A DNA stretch of 24,747 bases from an uncultured Collinsella sp. GTDB lineage: Bacteria; Actinomycetota; Coriobacteriia; Coriobacteriales; Coriobacteriaceae. The notes below the pieces were generated by a model. It saw only the letters and a program-made list of their open reading frames with translations. It was not told the DNA's origin and ran no database searches. Made by a program: the position numbers and the translations under genes. Location of the stretch: the NCBI GenBank assembly GCA_900540895.1, contig UQHV01000024.1, positions 1 through 24,747 on the forward strand. Direction: 5' to 3'. Positions 7,944 through 15,640 of the stretch are shown in pieces (position 1 is the first letter of the stretch; each line of letters starts with the position of its first letter).

Positions 7944-8086
7944 AGGTTGACCTACTCGAGGTCGTCGCCCTTGTGGCGTTAGGGCGGAAAATAATAAGAA
8001 GCCTTCGCGCTGCGGAATGATTTTGGAAACTAAGTGCGGGGGCCCGCCCAAGCTGTCCTGTTCAATCGCCCTTGTGGCGTTAGGGC
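7908..8086. repeat. Imperfect direct duplication, about 101-bp period
   Basis: A 21-bp sequence (TCGCCCTTGTGGCGTTAGGG plus C) occurs identically at 7965-7985 and 8066-8086. Upstream of each copy the matching strings TGCGGAAAGATTGGGGAACTAA (7908 on) and TGCGGAATGATTTTGGAAACTAA (8010 on) recur at nearly the same offset. The second unit is more degraded. This is the rest of the 322-nt gap between the aldolase and HAD genes; no gene is evident in it. Confidence 0.65.
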
Positions 8087-8107
8087 TGAAAGGGTGGGGC
8101 GCGTGGG

Positions 8108-8731
8108 TTATTTGGTTGTTAGGGTTAGTAGGTCGTTGGGGGTTTTGAGGTTGTAGGTGGCGTTTGGGATATCTTGGTGTGATCCCCATGCTGCTCGGGC
8201 AAAACTGACCCCTGCTGAAGTTGCGCATTGTTCGTCGTAGACGGTGTCGCCAACGTAGACGACGTTGCCAGGATTCGCGCCCGCACGTCGGAGATATTCG
8301 AGCATGGGTGCGGGTGCGGGTTTATGTTCGGTTGTGTCTTCGACAAGGATGATGTGCTCAAAATACTTATCGAAACCAAGGGGTGCAATTTCTTTTGCGT
8401 ATTCGTCGCGCGCACGTGAGGAGACGATGCCAAGTTTGCAGCCGCTATCGGCGAGCGTTGCGATGACTTCAAGCAAACCTGGAAACACGCTGATGGCGCT
8501 TTTAAAGCTGGCGGCAACTTGGCACCAGCGATTCAGCGTTGCCTGCGAGTAGATCCCAAGTTTCTCAAGGGCGTTCTTGCCGGGTATGCCGAGGGCAAAT
8601 TCAAGCTCGTGTCGGGGGAGCGTTTTGCCGGTTTCTTCTTGGATAATCTGGCCAAGCGATGACAGCACGCTTTCTTCTGTATCTGCCAATGTCCCATCAA
8701 CGTCAAACACGATATAGTCAAAGTACTTCAT
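8108..8731 (-). CDS. HAD-superfamily phosphatase (phosphoglycolate phosphatase-like)
   Basis: A 207-residue haloacid-dehalogenase-fold hydrolase. Motif I is FDVDGTLAD (nucleophile aspartate near residue 9, acid aspartate near 11), motif II is the serine of GIVSSRA, motif III is the lysine of HKPAPAP and motif IV is VGDTVYDEQCA. A small helical cap lies between motifs I and II, as in the Gph/PgmB-like subfamily. The substrate is a small phosphorylated metabolite that cannot be named from sequence. The start has AGGAGC 7 nt upstream. It lies 56 nt downstream of the AraC-type gene on the same strand, so the two may be co-transcribed. GC and codon use are less biased than in the neighbouring metabolic genes. 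Confidence 0.88.
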   Translation of the reverse strand: MKYFDYIVFDVDGTLADTEESVLSSLGQIIQEETGKTLPRHELEFALGIPGKNALEKLGIYSQATLNRWCQVAASFKSAISVFPGLLEVIATLADSGCKLGIVSSRARDEYAKEIAPLGFDKYFEHIILVEDTTEHKPAPAPMLEYLRRAGANPGNVVYVGDTVYDEQCATSAGVSFARAAWGSHQDIPNATYNLKTPNDLLTLTTK

Positions 8732-8787
8732 ATAGTAGCTCCTATCCGTTGTTTGCCTGCAAGTTTGATGCAGTGACAGAAGAAGGG

Positions 8788-9726
8788 CTAGCGGGATTTC
8801 TGCCTGGTACTATCGAGATTCTGCCTCGCTGCTCGATAGCTCGAAGGAGTGCATCCCATTTGTTCTTTAAATACCTGGCCAAGATGGCTTGCTGTTATAA
8901 ATCCGCATTGGCGCGCGACTGTCTGGACCGTTCGCGTGGTGTGTGCCAAAAGTTCGCAAGCACGGTTTACGCGGTATGCGCGCAGATATGCCGCCGGGGT
9001 CGTTCCTGCGCAAGCTTCGATAATGCGGTAACACTCTCTTTCGCTTACGCCGGCTGCAGATGCCATCTGGGGCACATCTATAGCGGCTGCATAGTTTGCG
9101 CGGATATAGTCCAGGATTGCCTTGAACTGTACGTCGCGGTTGGTCATCCAAGAGGCGTTGTCGGAGGAAAAGAGCGGTTCGGCCTTGGCGTAAATCTGAA
9201 TCCAGAGCTCTGACAAGCTATTCCGAAGCGCCATCTCGTTCTGCGGCCGTTGAAGGTCGTGGCTAAAGGAGCTCTTCAGCAAATCGATAAAGGGCATATC
9301 GTCGGGATTGGTGGGCGACCATTTGAGCACATCGACGCCTCGACATTGAAGCAGTGGGTTGATGTAGCGCTTTTGGAGACGTCCCGCGGGATCGCCGAGC
9401 ATCGACGGCTGAAAGATATGCAGCATTTGAATGGCTGGCGCCGAATTGGGTGATTGCAGCGTGCTGTGCAAAACGCCGCCGTTGATAAAGCCGGCGGACC
9501 CTTCCTCAAAGCGTACGTGCTCATGAGCCGCGTGCGTTCGATAGTCAATCGCTCCCTGCTCCATGTAGAAAAGCTCAACTTCGGAATGCCAGTGCCAGGG
9601 GACGGAATTGCCCGGATAGCGAGCGAATTCTGCGCGTTCGGCAATATAGGGCCAGTCTTCGGCGGTCTCGGGAAACGCTTCCTCGCGTCCTCCGCGGTGC
9701 AATTCTATGTGATCCATGTTTCGCAT
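8788..9726 (-). CDS. AraC/XylS-family transcriptional regulator
   Basis: A 312-residue regulator. The N-terminal half contains a cupin-like sensory region (PWHWHSEVELFYMEQG near residues 43-58). The C-terminal roughly 100 residues are a double helix-turn-helix typical of AraC: MASAAGVSERECYRIIEA, then TVQTVARQCGFITASHLGQV and an FKEQMGCTPSSYR ending. Such proteins usually sense sugars and activate nearby genes; the HAD gene directly downstream is the obvious candidate target, by position only. A candidate -10 TATACT lies at 9733-9738 on the minus strand, so close to the ATG that the mRNA may be leaderless or nearly so. An ATG three codons in is an alternative start. Confidence 0.9.
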   Translation of the reverse strand: MRNMDHIELHRGGREEAFPETAEDWPYIAERAEFARYPGNSVPWHWHSEVELFYMEQGAIDYRTHAAHEHVRFEEGSAGFINGGVLHSTLQSPNSAPAIQMLHIFQPSMLGDPAGRLQKRYINPLLQCRGVDVLKWSPTNPDDMPFIDLLKSSFSHDLQRPQNEMALRNSLSELWIQIYAKAEPLFSSDNASWMTNRDVQFKAILDYIRANYAAAIDVPQMASAAGVSERECYRIIEACAGTTPAAYLRAYRVNRACELLAHTTRTVQTVARQCGFITASHLGQVFKEQMGCTPSSYRAARQNLDSTRQKSR

Positions 9727-9751
9727 GGCATCAGTATAAAGCGCAATGGGC

Positions 9752-9961
9752 TTAGATTGCTCTTGCCTGTTCGGGGAACGCCTTGTCTAGGGATGCTTGG
9801 AGCTTTTCGAAGGATGCTCGTAAGTTGAGGCTCTGATCGGCTGAGCGCTTGGTTTTTGTGGTGGGGGAGTCGAGGAGGCCGTTTCTCTGTGTCGGGGGGA
9901 AGGAGAAAAGGTTTGCATGTTTTAGGGATGGCTGCTGTGCTGCGTCATTGGAAGAATGCAT
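9752..9961 (-). CDS. Small hypothetical ORF, possibly a gene remnant
   Basis: A 69-codon frame with a good ribosome binding site (GAGGAGG about 10 nt before the ATG). The C-terminal part (LRASFEKLQASLDKAF) looks like a plausible amphipathic helix. Just upstream, another minus-strand frame reads AANPERILLVDIEEAAKA, also protein-like, and ends inside this one. This pattern suits a frameshifted remnant of one older gene as well as a real short gene. I recognise no family. It occupies most of the AraC to Nudix-Vsr gap. Confidence 0.3.
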   Translation of the reverse strand: MHSSNDAAQQPSLKHANLFSFPPTQRNGLLDSPTTKTKRSADQSLNLRASFEKLQASLDKAFPEQARAI

Positions 9962-10214
9962 GCTTTTGCGGCCTCCTCGATATCCACCAAAAGGATGCGC
10001 TCGGGGTTTGCTGCTAGGTCCCGTGCGCTGGCTACATTATGCCGCGGCTGCCGCAAAGAAGCGCTAAAGAAAGGCTTAACCTGGTTTGGTGTTACGATGA
10101 AACCGCAGGTCAGAGGTATCGAGTAACACTCTTGAAAGGTTTTGGGCTTAAGGGCTTTCTAAGGTTTGTGACGTGGATGTGGCTCGCCTGTGTGGGGCGT
10201 GTGAATGCTCGCTG
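9962..10214. other. Intergenic region, no clear gene
   Basis: Holds the upstream protein-like frame mentioned for 9752-9961 and a small hairpin, GTTAC/GTAAC arms, at about 10091-10127. No convincing terminator for the Nudix-Vsr gene and no promoter were identified. Confidence 0.4.
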
Positions 10215-11204
10215 TTAGCGCTGCGGCTCTGCAGCCCGTACCTGCTCGATGACCTTTTCCATCGTGGCGTCGATGCGATCTTTTTTGAGCTCGCATTCCC
10301 AGATAGTTATGGGCGTCCAGCCCATTTGAGTGAGTGCTGCCACGGCAGCGTGGTCACGCTCGACGTTGCGACGGAACTTTGCCTCCCAAAACTCAACATT
10401 GCGCTTGGGCTGGCTCGGATTGCACTTAGGGCAGCGATGCCAAAAGCAACCGTTGACGAAGATGGCGATCTTGCGCCCGGGGAAGGCGATGTCGGGCTTG
10501 CCGGGAACCTTCCATTCCAAGCGATAACCCGTAAGGCCCGCTGCCCGCAGGCGCTGTCGTACGAGCAGCTCGGGCTTGGTGTTGGCGCGCTTGTTGCCCT
10601 TCATGGACTTTTTGATGGCGGCGCGACGGCGCACCAGTTCGCGCTCGTCGGCGGAAAGGTCCGAGGTGTCGATGCCGTCCAGCAGGCCGGGCTTGGGGCG
10701 CTTTTTGCTGCGGCGCTTAGGTTTGCGCTTGGATTTGGCGGCAGGCTCGTCAGCCGTGGCGGTCTCGGCGTCGTTGGTGCTGCCGTTGGCCTCAAGCCGG
10801 TCTTCCTTTAGCTCAATCAGTGCATCGATAAGCCCCTTGTCGGCGGGCATCCACTCCACCGTGGCAAGCGAGGTGCGTGGAATCCAGCGGATATCGAGCT
10901 GACGGTCGTGCTTCTGGGGCTCGCCGGACTCTTTAGCCAGCGAGCAGTAATAGCACTCCATTGAGAGATGAAAATCGGGGTAGTCATACTCAACGGTGTA
11001 AAAATCACGCAGGTTGGTAACGTTTACCTGCAGCTCTTCCATAAGCTCGCGGCGCACGGCGTCTTCGGGTGTCTCGCCGCGCATGAGCTTGCCGCCTGGG
11101 AACTCCCATAGTCCCTGCATGTCGCCGTAGCCGCGCTGCACGGCAAGCAGCTCGTCAGATCCATCCTTGCGAATGATCCCGGCGGCAACATGAACAGTCT
11201 TCAA
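10215..11204 (-). CDS. Nudix (MutT-like) hydrolase fused to Vsr-type mismatch endonuclease
   Basis: One 329-residue chain with two DNA-integrity domains. Residues 1-135 are a MutT-like Nudix hydrolase with the box G38 x5 E44 x7 R52-E53-L-M-E56-E57, preceded by GLWEFPGG as in oxidised-dNTP or CTP pyrophosphohydrolases. Residues about 138-200 are a Lys/Arg/Pro-rich linker (KSKRKPKRRSKKRPKP). Residues about 201-320 match very-short-patch-repair endonuclease: ANTKPELLVRQRLRAAG, GKPDIAFP (catalytic aspartate D238), NGCFWHRCPKC (H256 and probable zinc ligands) and the final IWECEL. Vsr normally nicks T:G mismatches from deaminated 5-methylcytosine. The open frame runs to 11789, but that part is antisense to the ABC ATPase gene. 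I choose TTG 11204, preceded by GAGAGGG. It is divergent from the BceAB genes. No Dcm methylase is present in the window. Confidence 0.87.
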   Translation of the reverse strand: MKTVHVAAGIIRKDGSDELLAVQRGYGDMQGLWEFPGGKLMRGETPEDAVRRELMEELQVNVTNLRDFYTVEYDYPDFHLSMECYYCSLAKESGEPQKHDRQLDIRWIPRTSLATVEWMPADKGLIDALIELKEDRLEANGSTNDAETATADEPAAKSKRKPKRRSKKRPKPGLLDGIDTSDLSADERELVRRRAAIKKSMKGNKRANTKPELLVRQRLRAAGLTGYRLEWKVPGKPDIAFPGRKIAIFVNGCFWHRCPKCNPSQPKRNVEFWEAKFRRNVERDHAAVAALTQMGWTPITIWECELKKDRIDATMEKVIEQVRAAEPQR

Positions 11205-11352
11205 CAGGAGCCCTCTCTCAACATCAACACGTGGCAGGCTAGCTACCCCTACCTTACGCAACGGTAAGGCAAGCGTAAGCCATATCGATGGTAGCCGACT
11301 CGGCTCCTTGCGACTATAGATGCCGTAGACTAATCGCAAGAAAGGACTCGGT

Positions 11353-12138
11353 ATGCAAACCACGCAAACGGCGACCCCGGTACTGGAGGTCGCGCATCTC
11401 GAAAAGGTATATGGAGCACTGGGCAACGTGACCCGCGCGCTCAACGATGTCAGCTTTACCGTCAACCGCGGCGAATTCGTCGGCATCATGGGCGCCTCGG
11501 GCTCGGGCAAGTCGACGTTGCTCAACTGCGTGTCGACCATCGATAGCGCCACGAGTGGCACCATCCGCATCAACGGCCAGGACGTGACGCGCATGAAGCA
11601 GGCCAAGCTTTCGCAGTTCCGCCGCGAGGAGCTGGGCTTTATCTTCCAGGACTCCAACTTGCTCGATACGCTCACGGCGCGCGAGAACATCGCCCTGCCG
11701 CTCACCATCGCCCGCACAAACTCGGCAGAGATCTCGACCCGCGTGCAGGACGTGGCCGCGCGCCTGTCCATTAGCCAGGTGCTCGACAAGTATCCCTACC
11801 AGATGTCCGGTGGCCAGCAGCAGCGCGTTGCCGCGGCTCGCGCGCTCGTCACCGACCCCACCATGATCATGGCCGACGAGCCCACCGGCGCCCTCGATTC
11901 CAAGAGCGCTCGCCTGCTGCTCGAGAGCCTGGAGGCCCTTAACCGCCGCCTGCGCGCCACCGTGCTCATGGTTACGCACGACAGTTTTGCCGCCAGCTAC
12001 ACGAGCCGTGTGCTGTTTATTCGCGACGGCAAGATCTTCACCGAGCTGCGCCGCGGCGACACCGACCGCCGAGAGTTCTTCGACCGCATTATGGAGGTCG
12101 TTGCCATGATGGGCGGTGAGGGCTCCGATGCTCTGTAA
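11353..12138 (+). CDS. ABC transporter ATP-binding protein, BceA/LolD-MacB type
   Basis: A 261-residue ATPase of the antimicrobial-peptide/lipoprotein exporter group. Walker A is GASGSGKST (residues 47-55), the Q-loop is FIFQDSNLLD, the signature is MSGGQQQRV (151-159), Walker B is MIMADEPTGALD and the switch histidine is in VTHD. It starts at ATG 11353 behind AAAGGA and overlaps the permease gene by 11 nt, so the two are co-translated subunits. Bce-type systems free cell-wall precursors from peptide antibiotics such as bacitracin and are usually induced by a BceRS two-component system. No sensor kinase or response regulator lies in this window, so that link cannot be made. Confidence 0.93.
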   Translation: MQTTQTATPVLEVAHLEKVYGALGNVTRALNDVSFTVNRGEFVGIMGASGSGKSTLLNCVSTIDSATSGTIRINGQDVTRMKQAKLSQFRREELGFIFQDSNLLDTLTARENIALPLTIARTNSAEISTRVQDVAARLSISQVLDKYPYQMSGGQQQRVAAARALVTDPTMIMADEPTGALDSKSARLLLESLEALNRRLRATVLMVTHDSFAASYTSRVLFIRDGKIFTELRRGDTDRREFFDRIMEVVAMMGGEGSDAL

Positions 12139-14332
12139 ACTCGCTTGGGGCAACGTCCGCCGCGCCGGCCGCGATTACCTCGTCTACTTGCTGACGCTCA
12201 CCCTAGGCGTCACGGTCTTCTATGCCTTTAACACCATCTCGATGCAGGTCGACATCGCCGGAATCGATGAAAAGGGCTTGGCGCAGGTAATGGGCAGCAT
12301 GCTCGGCGACCTGACGTACTTTTTGGCCGGTGTCATGGCCTTTTTGATGGTGTATGCCAATAACTTCATCATGAAACGCCGCAAAAAGGAGTTTGGCCTG
12401 TACCAGGTGCTCGGCATGGGGCGCGGGCGCGTCGCCACGATCATGGCGCTCGAGACCGTGATAGTATCGGTCGTGGCCTTTGTCGTCGGCATTGTGCTGG
12501 GTGTGGGACTCTCCCAGCTCATGACGTTCTTTACGGCCTCGCTTTTTAAGACACAGATCGCCAATTTCCACTTCTTTTTTTCGGTGCATGCGTTCAACCT
12601 GACCCTTGCCTGCATGCTCGTAATGTTTGTGCTCACGCTACTGCTGAACCTTCGTGCCGTGCGTCGTACCAAACTCATCGAGCTTATGGGTGCCGAGCGT
12701 CGCAACGAGAGCATCAAGACACGCAACCCCTGGATCGCGATTGCCATCTTTGCCGTGGGCGTGGTGCTTGTGGGCGTGGCCTATTACCGTCTGCTACGTG
12801 ATGGGTTCCCGCTAACCGCGACGGACAGCAAGCTGCAAGAGGCCATGAACCAGTTTGGTATTACGACCGCTATGGTTACCGTGGGCACCTTTGCCCTGTT
12901 CTGGGGACTCTCGGGCATGCTCATCAAGCTGCTGCAGAGCCTGCGCGGCGTGTATTGGCGCGGCCTCAACATGTTTACCGTGCGCCAGCTTGCGGCCAAG
13001 GTCAACACGGTGTGCTTTTCGATGGGCGTCATCGCGATGCTCCTGTTTTTGGCCATCACCTCGGTGACGTGCGGTATGTCGATTGCCAACGTGATGAACG
13101 AAAACCTGGAGCGCTATAACCCTGTAGACGTGTCTCAGACGTATGTCTATTACACGCCCGATACGTTCGACTACTACAAAGAGTACGTCAATCCGTCTGA
13201 TGAAGCCGATCGCATGGTGCCGGCCGATACAACGGTCGATTTGTACCCCGCATGGCACGGCAGGGACAGTTCGGCGGACAACAACGACGAGACCGGCAAG
13301 AAGGTCGATATCGCCGATGTTGCCGGTGAGCATGTGCAGATCGATTCGTATCTGAGTTACCCGTTTGGCGGCTCGAATCCTTCGGTGACCCCAAGTGAGA
13401 TGTGCAAGATCATGGGCGAAAAGCTTCCCAAGGCGTTCGGGGGTAGCAATGCCGATACGATGGGTCTGTTTGTGACGCCGGCGAGCCAGTACAACAAACT
13501 GCGTCAGATGATGGGTGAGGAGCCGGTGCACATCGGTCACGACCAGTATCTGCTCACGTGTGATATGGGCGGCGAGCTGGTCGACCTGTACACCAAGTAT
13601 ATGGCTGGTGGCCATGCCCTTACCTTGGGCGGGCATACGCTCAAGCCCGCAACCGATAAGTCGGACGAAGATACGGCGGCCATCGCCAACTCGGCGATGG
13701 GCAGTAATCCGGGTACCGTCGTCGTTGCCGACGAGCTGTTGTCCCAACTTAATCTGCAGCCGTATTCCAGTAGCCTGCTCGTTAACTACAAACAGGGGAT
13801 GGATACGACCGAGGCAGACGAGAGCATTAAATACACTCTGCTCGACGATCTGCTCGTTGACGGCAAGAAGCCGGGGTCGTGGGGAACCTTCATCACACGC
13901 TCCGAGATGTACACGCAAGCAGCGCAAATGAACGGTCTTATTAGCTACCTAGCCATCTACATCGGCTTTGTATTGGTCGTTGCATGCGCGGCGATTCTGT
14001 CGATCCAGCAACTCTCCAACGTGGCCGATGGCAGCCGCAGCTATCGTGTGCTGGCACAGATCGGCTGCGACGACCGCCAGATTCGCCATTCGGTGATGGC
14101 GCAGCAAGCGGTATTCTTCCTGTTCCCGCTGGCAGTGGGCCTAGCGCACTCCTTTGTGGCACTTAAGGTGATCATCGAGCTGGTGAGCATATTCGGAAAT
14201 ATGAGCATCGGCGGCACCGTGGGCCTCACCTGTGCGATCTTCCTGGCAGCCTATGGTGGCTACTTCCTGGTGACGTACCTCATGAGCGCCGGCATGGTAC
14301 AAGCTGCCATCGCCACCCGCTACAGCGAGTAG
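12128..14332 (+). CDS. BceB-type ABC transporter permease (FtsX family)
   Basis: A 734-residue membrane protein. The N-terminal part has hydrophobic segments near residues 17-35, 60-80, 105-130, 150-180, 200-220, 245-265 and 290-315. A large hydrophilic, probably extracellular domain follows (about 320-595). The last three helices are near 597-620, 650-675 and 690-715. This ten-helix plan with the big domain between helices 7 and 8 is the BceB layout. FtsX-like segments (YQVLGMGRGRVATIMALE and YRVLAQIGCDDRQIRHSVM) are clear in both halves. I take ATG 12128 rather than GTG 12116. The extracellular domain somewhat exceeds the typical size, so its ligand may differ from bacitracin. A diverged copy of the last 19 codons plus stop recurs at 22660-22719. 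Confidence 0.9.
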   Translation: MLCKLAWGNVRRAGRDYLVYLLTLTLGVTVFYAFNTISMQVDIAGIDEKGLAQVMGSMLGDLTYFLAGVMAFLMVYANNFIMKRRKKEFGLYQVLGMGRGRVATIMALETVIVSVVAFVVGIVLGVGLSQLMTFFTASLFKTQIANFHFFFSVHAFNLTLACMLVMFVLTLLLNLRAVRRTKLIELMGAERRNESIKTRNPWIAIAIFAVGVVLVGVAYYRLLRDGFPLTATDSKLQEAMNQFGITTAMVTVGTFALFWGLSGMLIKLLQSLRGVYWRGLNMFTVRQLAAKVNTVCFSMGVIAMLLFLAITSVTCGMSIANVMNENLERYNPVDVSQTYVYYTPDTFDYYKEYVNPSDEADRMVPADTTVDLYPAWHGRDSSADNNDETGKKVDIADVAGEHVQIDSYLSYPFGGSNPSVTPSEMCKIMGEKLPKAFGGSNADTMGLFVTPASQYNKLRQMMGEEPVHIGHDQYLLTCDMGGELVDLYTKYMAGGHALTLGGHTLKPATDKSDEDTAAIANSAMGSNPGTVVVADELLSQLNLQPYSSSLLVNYKQGMDTTEADESIKYTLLDDLLVDGKKPGSWGTFITRSEMYTQAAQMNGLISYLAIYIGFVLVVACAAILSIQQLSNVADGSRSYRVLAQIGCDDRQIRHSVMAQQAVFFLFPLAVGLAHSFVALKVIIELVSIFGNMSIGGTVGLTCAIFLAAYGGYFLVTYLMSAGMVQAAIATRYSE

Positions 14333-14369
14333 CAGACGGGCAAAACCGTCGCAAAACCAACGCAAACAA

Positions 14370-14410
14370 CCGCCGCGGAGGGAGTCGGCCCCCTTCCGCG
14401 GCGGTTTTTT
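14370..14410 (+). terminator. Intrinsic terminator of the BceAB-type operon
   Basis: CCGCCGCGGAGGG (14370-14382) pairs with CCCTTCCGCGGCGG (14391-14404), followed by six T. The homologous hairpin at 22768-22808 has a matched G-C to A-T pair change, so pairing is conserved. Confidence 0.9.
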
Positions 14411-14434
14411 GCCTTTCCGGTACGCCTCAGATGC

Positions 14435-14553
14435 AAGTGAGTAGACTTTTTTGGATCTGCCGAGCACATCGCGACAAATGCTCGGTAAAACCGCAGGTCA
14501 GCGCTGTGGCGATTTGGGGTGTGCTCGGCTTCCTGCAAGAAGTCTACTCACTT
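14435..14553. repeat. 119-bp palindromic element, copy 1
   Basis: Outer arms AAGTGAGTAGACTT (14435-14448) and AAGTCTACTCACTT (14540-14553) are perfectly complementary. Inner arms GCCGAGCACA and TGTGCTCGGC are also complementary. There is no U-tract and no coding frame of note. The same element, same length, recurs at 22833-22951. Confidence 0.85.
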
Positions 14554-14624
14554 GGTTTTTGCTGCTAGAAGACCGCCGCGAGGGAAGGCAACTCCCTCGC
14601 AGCGGCCGACGTTTGTCCAGATAA

Positions 14625-14661
14625 AACCTGCCAAAATAAACCTGTCCCTTTTTGGCAGGTT
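14625..14661 (-). terminator. Intrinsic terminator of aguR
   Basis: AACCTGCCAAAA (14625-14636) pairs with TTTTGGCAGGTT (14650-14661). The hairpin overlaps the aguR stop codon and, read on the minus strand, is followed by TTATC. It may act in both directions. Confidence 0.7.
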
Positions 14662-15640
14662 ATCGCTTCCAAAAGTGGAGGATCAACGTCGTGCGGTTTT
14701 GCTGCTCGGTTTTGACCAGGATGTTGTGGATGTGGGTCTTGACGGTGCCCACGGCAAGGAATAGCTCGTCAGCGATCTCTTGGTTCGATTTGCCCAGCAC
14801 AACCAGACGCATAACTTCGGTCTCACGGTTGGAGAGCTTGTAGGCGTTGCGATAGAAGGGCATCTGCTCTTCGATGTGTCGATCAAGATCGCTGACGTTC
14901 TTTTCCTCGGGCGCCTCCTGCATGCGGATTGAAAGCACGTGGTAGGAGTAGATGATCAGCAGAATCGCAAAGTAGCAGGCAAAGACGTTTTCGCTAAAGT
15001 TGCGCTCGGACAGATATAGTTGCAGCCAAGAGGGCGCCAGACTCATGGGGACAATCAGAATGTTGTAGAAATCCTCGGCAACGATGCAACCGACCAGAAT
15101 AGCGCCGATAATCAGGTGCTTTTGTTGGTTGTTAACGCGTGCCTTCAGCTCGACTTGTGTGCTCTTGCGTGCCGTCCAAAAGATATATAGCCCCACGAAA
15201 ACAAGGAATACCTGACGCATCGTGTAGTAGAGCCATTGATGAATGGGGCCGTAGGGGACAGCGACGATAATCAGCAGCTCGCTCAGCAAGAACGTTGCGA
15301 CGGGAATGACAAACTGCTTTTTTGAATGCTTGTCGAGCAAATCCATGGCAATGAGCCAGATAAAAGCTTGTGAAGCGGTCGCCACAAGGGTCCGCAACAC
15401 AGGCATGGTAATTGAGTAATAGTCGCTGGCTGGAAAACTCTGGTTTTGCAACGTGTATTCAAAAAAGAAGATCTCGGTCATCTCGATGGCATAGCAAATA
15501 AAAACGCCGCTGCCATAGATAAAGAAGCGTCGACGAGACGAGGCATAGGCGGCAAGCGAAAGCACTGCCGTCACAATACAGATCACGAGTATCGCTAGGG
15601 TATAGAAGAACATCAGGGTGTTCATCTGCCACCGTCCCAT
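14660..15640 (-). CDS. aguR: Membrane-anchored LuxR-type regulator, AguR-like
   Basis: A 326-residue one-component regulator. The first roughly 240 residues carry about seven hydrophobic segments (for example FFYTLAILVICIVTAVLSL near 11-29, LIIGAILVGCIVAEDF and FACYFAILLIIYSYHVLSI). They are followed by a cytoplasmic linker and a C-terminal LuxR/GerE helix-turn-helix (LSNRETEVMRLVVLGKSNQE, then GTVKTHIHNILVKTEQQNRT). In Enterococcus and Lactococcus the agmatine deiminase operon is divergent from aguR, a transmembrane LuxR-type activator that senses agmatine. The same arrangement is seen here, which is the basis of the symbol. Related membrane LuxR regulators are also numerous in Coriobacteriia with other targets, so the ligand is inferred. 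The start is ATG 15640 or ATG 15625; neither has a strong ribosome binding site. Confidence 0.83.
   Translation of the reverse strand: MGRWQMNTLMFFYTLAILVICIVTAVLSLAAYASSRRRFFIYGSGVFICYAIEMTEIFFFEYTLQNQSFPASDYYSITMPVLRTLVATASQAFIWLIAMDLLDKHSKKQFVIPVATFLLSELLIIVAVPYGPIHQWLYYTMRQVFLVFVGLYIFWTARKSTQVELKARVNNQQKHLIIGAILVGCIVAEDFYNILIVPMSLAPSWLQLYLSERNFSENVFACYFAILLIIYSYHVLSIRMQEAPEEKNVSDLDRHIEEQMPFYRNAYKLSNRETEVMRLVVLGKSNQEIADELFLAVGTVKTHIHNILVKTEQQNRTTLILHFWKR

Larger units (their letters stand above)
14273..14630 (+). repeat. Long direct repeat, copy 1 (3' end of permease gene plus downstream region)
   Basis: This block is matched by 22660-23030 in the same orientation and order. It contains the last 19 codons and stop of the permease, a terminator, a 119-bp palindromic element, a second hairpin (14573-14605) and a short motif ending ATAAAACCTG. 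Much of it is identical and the rest differs by scattered substitutions and short indels. The two copies bracket the agmatine module. It fills the 327-nt gap between the permease and aguR. Confidence 0.88.

Noticed and set aside
10100..10113. 14-bp match AAACCGCAGGTCAG to the interior of the 119-bp palindrome
   Set aside because: The flanks do not match and a 14-mer match somewhere in a window of this size can arise by chance.
11205..11789. N-terminal extension of the Nudix-Vsr frame (about 195 extra residues)
   Set aside because: It is antisense to the ABC ATPase gene, has serine/arginine-rich shadow composition, and a better start with a ribosome binding site exists at 11204.
14141..14467. 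Similar minus-strand frames at 14141-14467 and 22707-22949
   Set aside because: Their similarity to each other comes from the long direct repeat, which is palindromic and terminator-containing; no coding signals.
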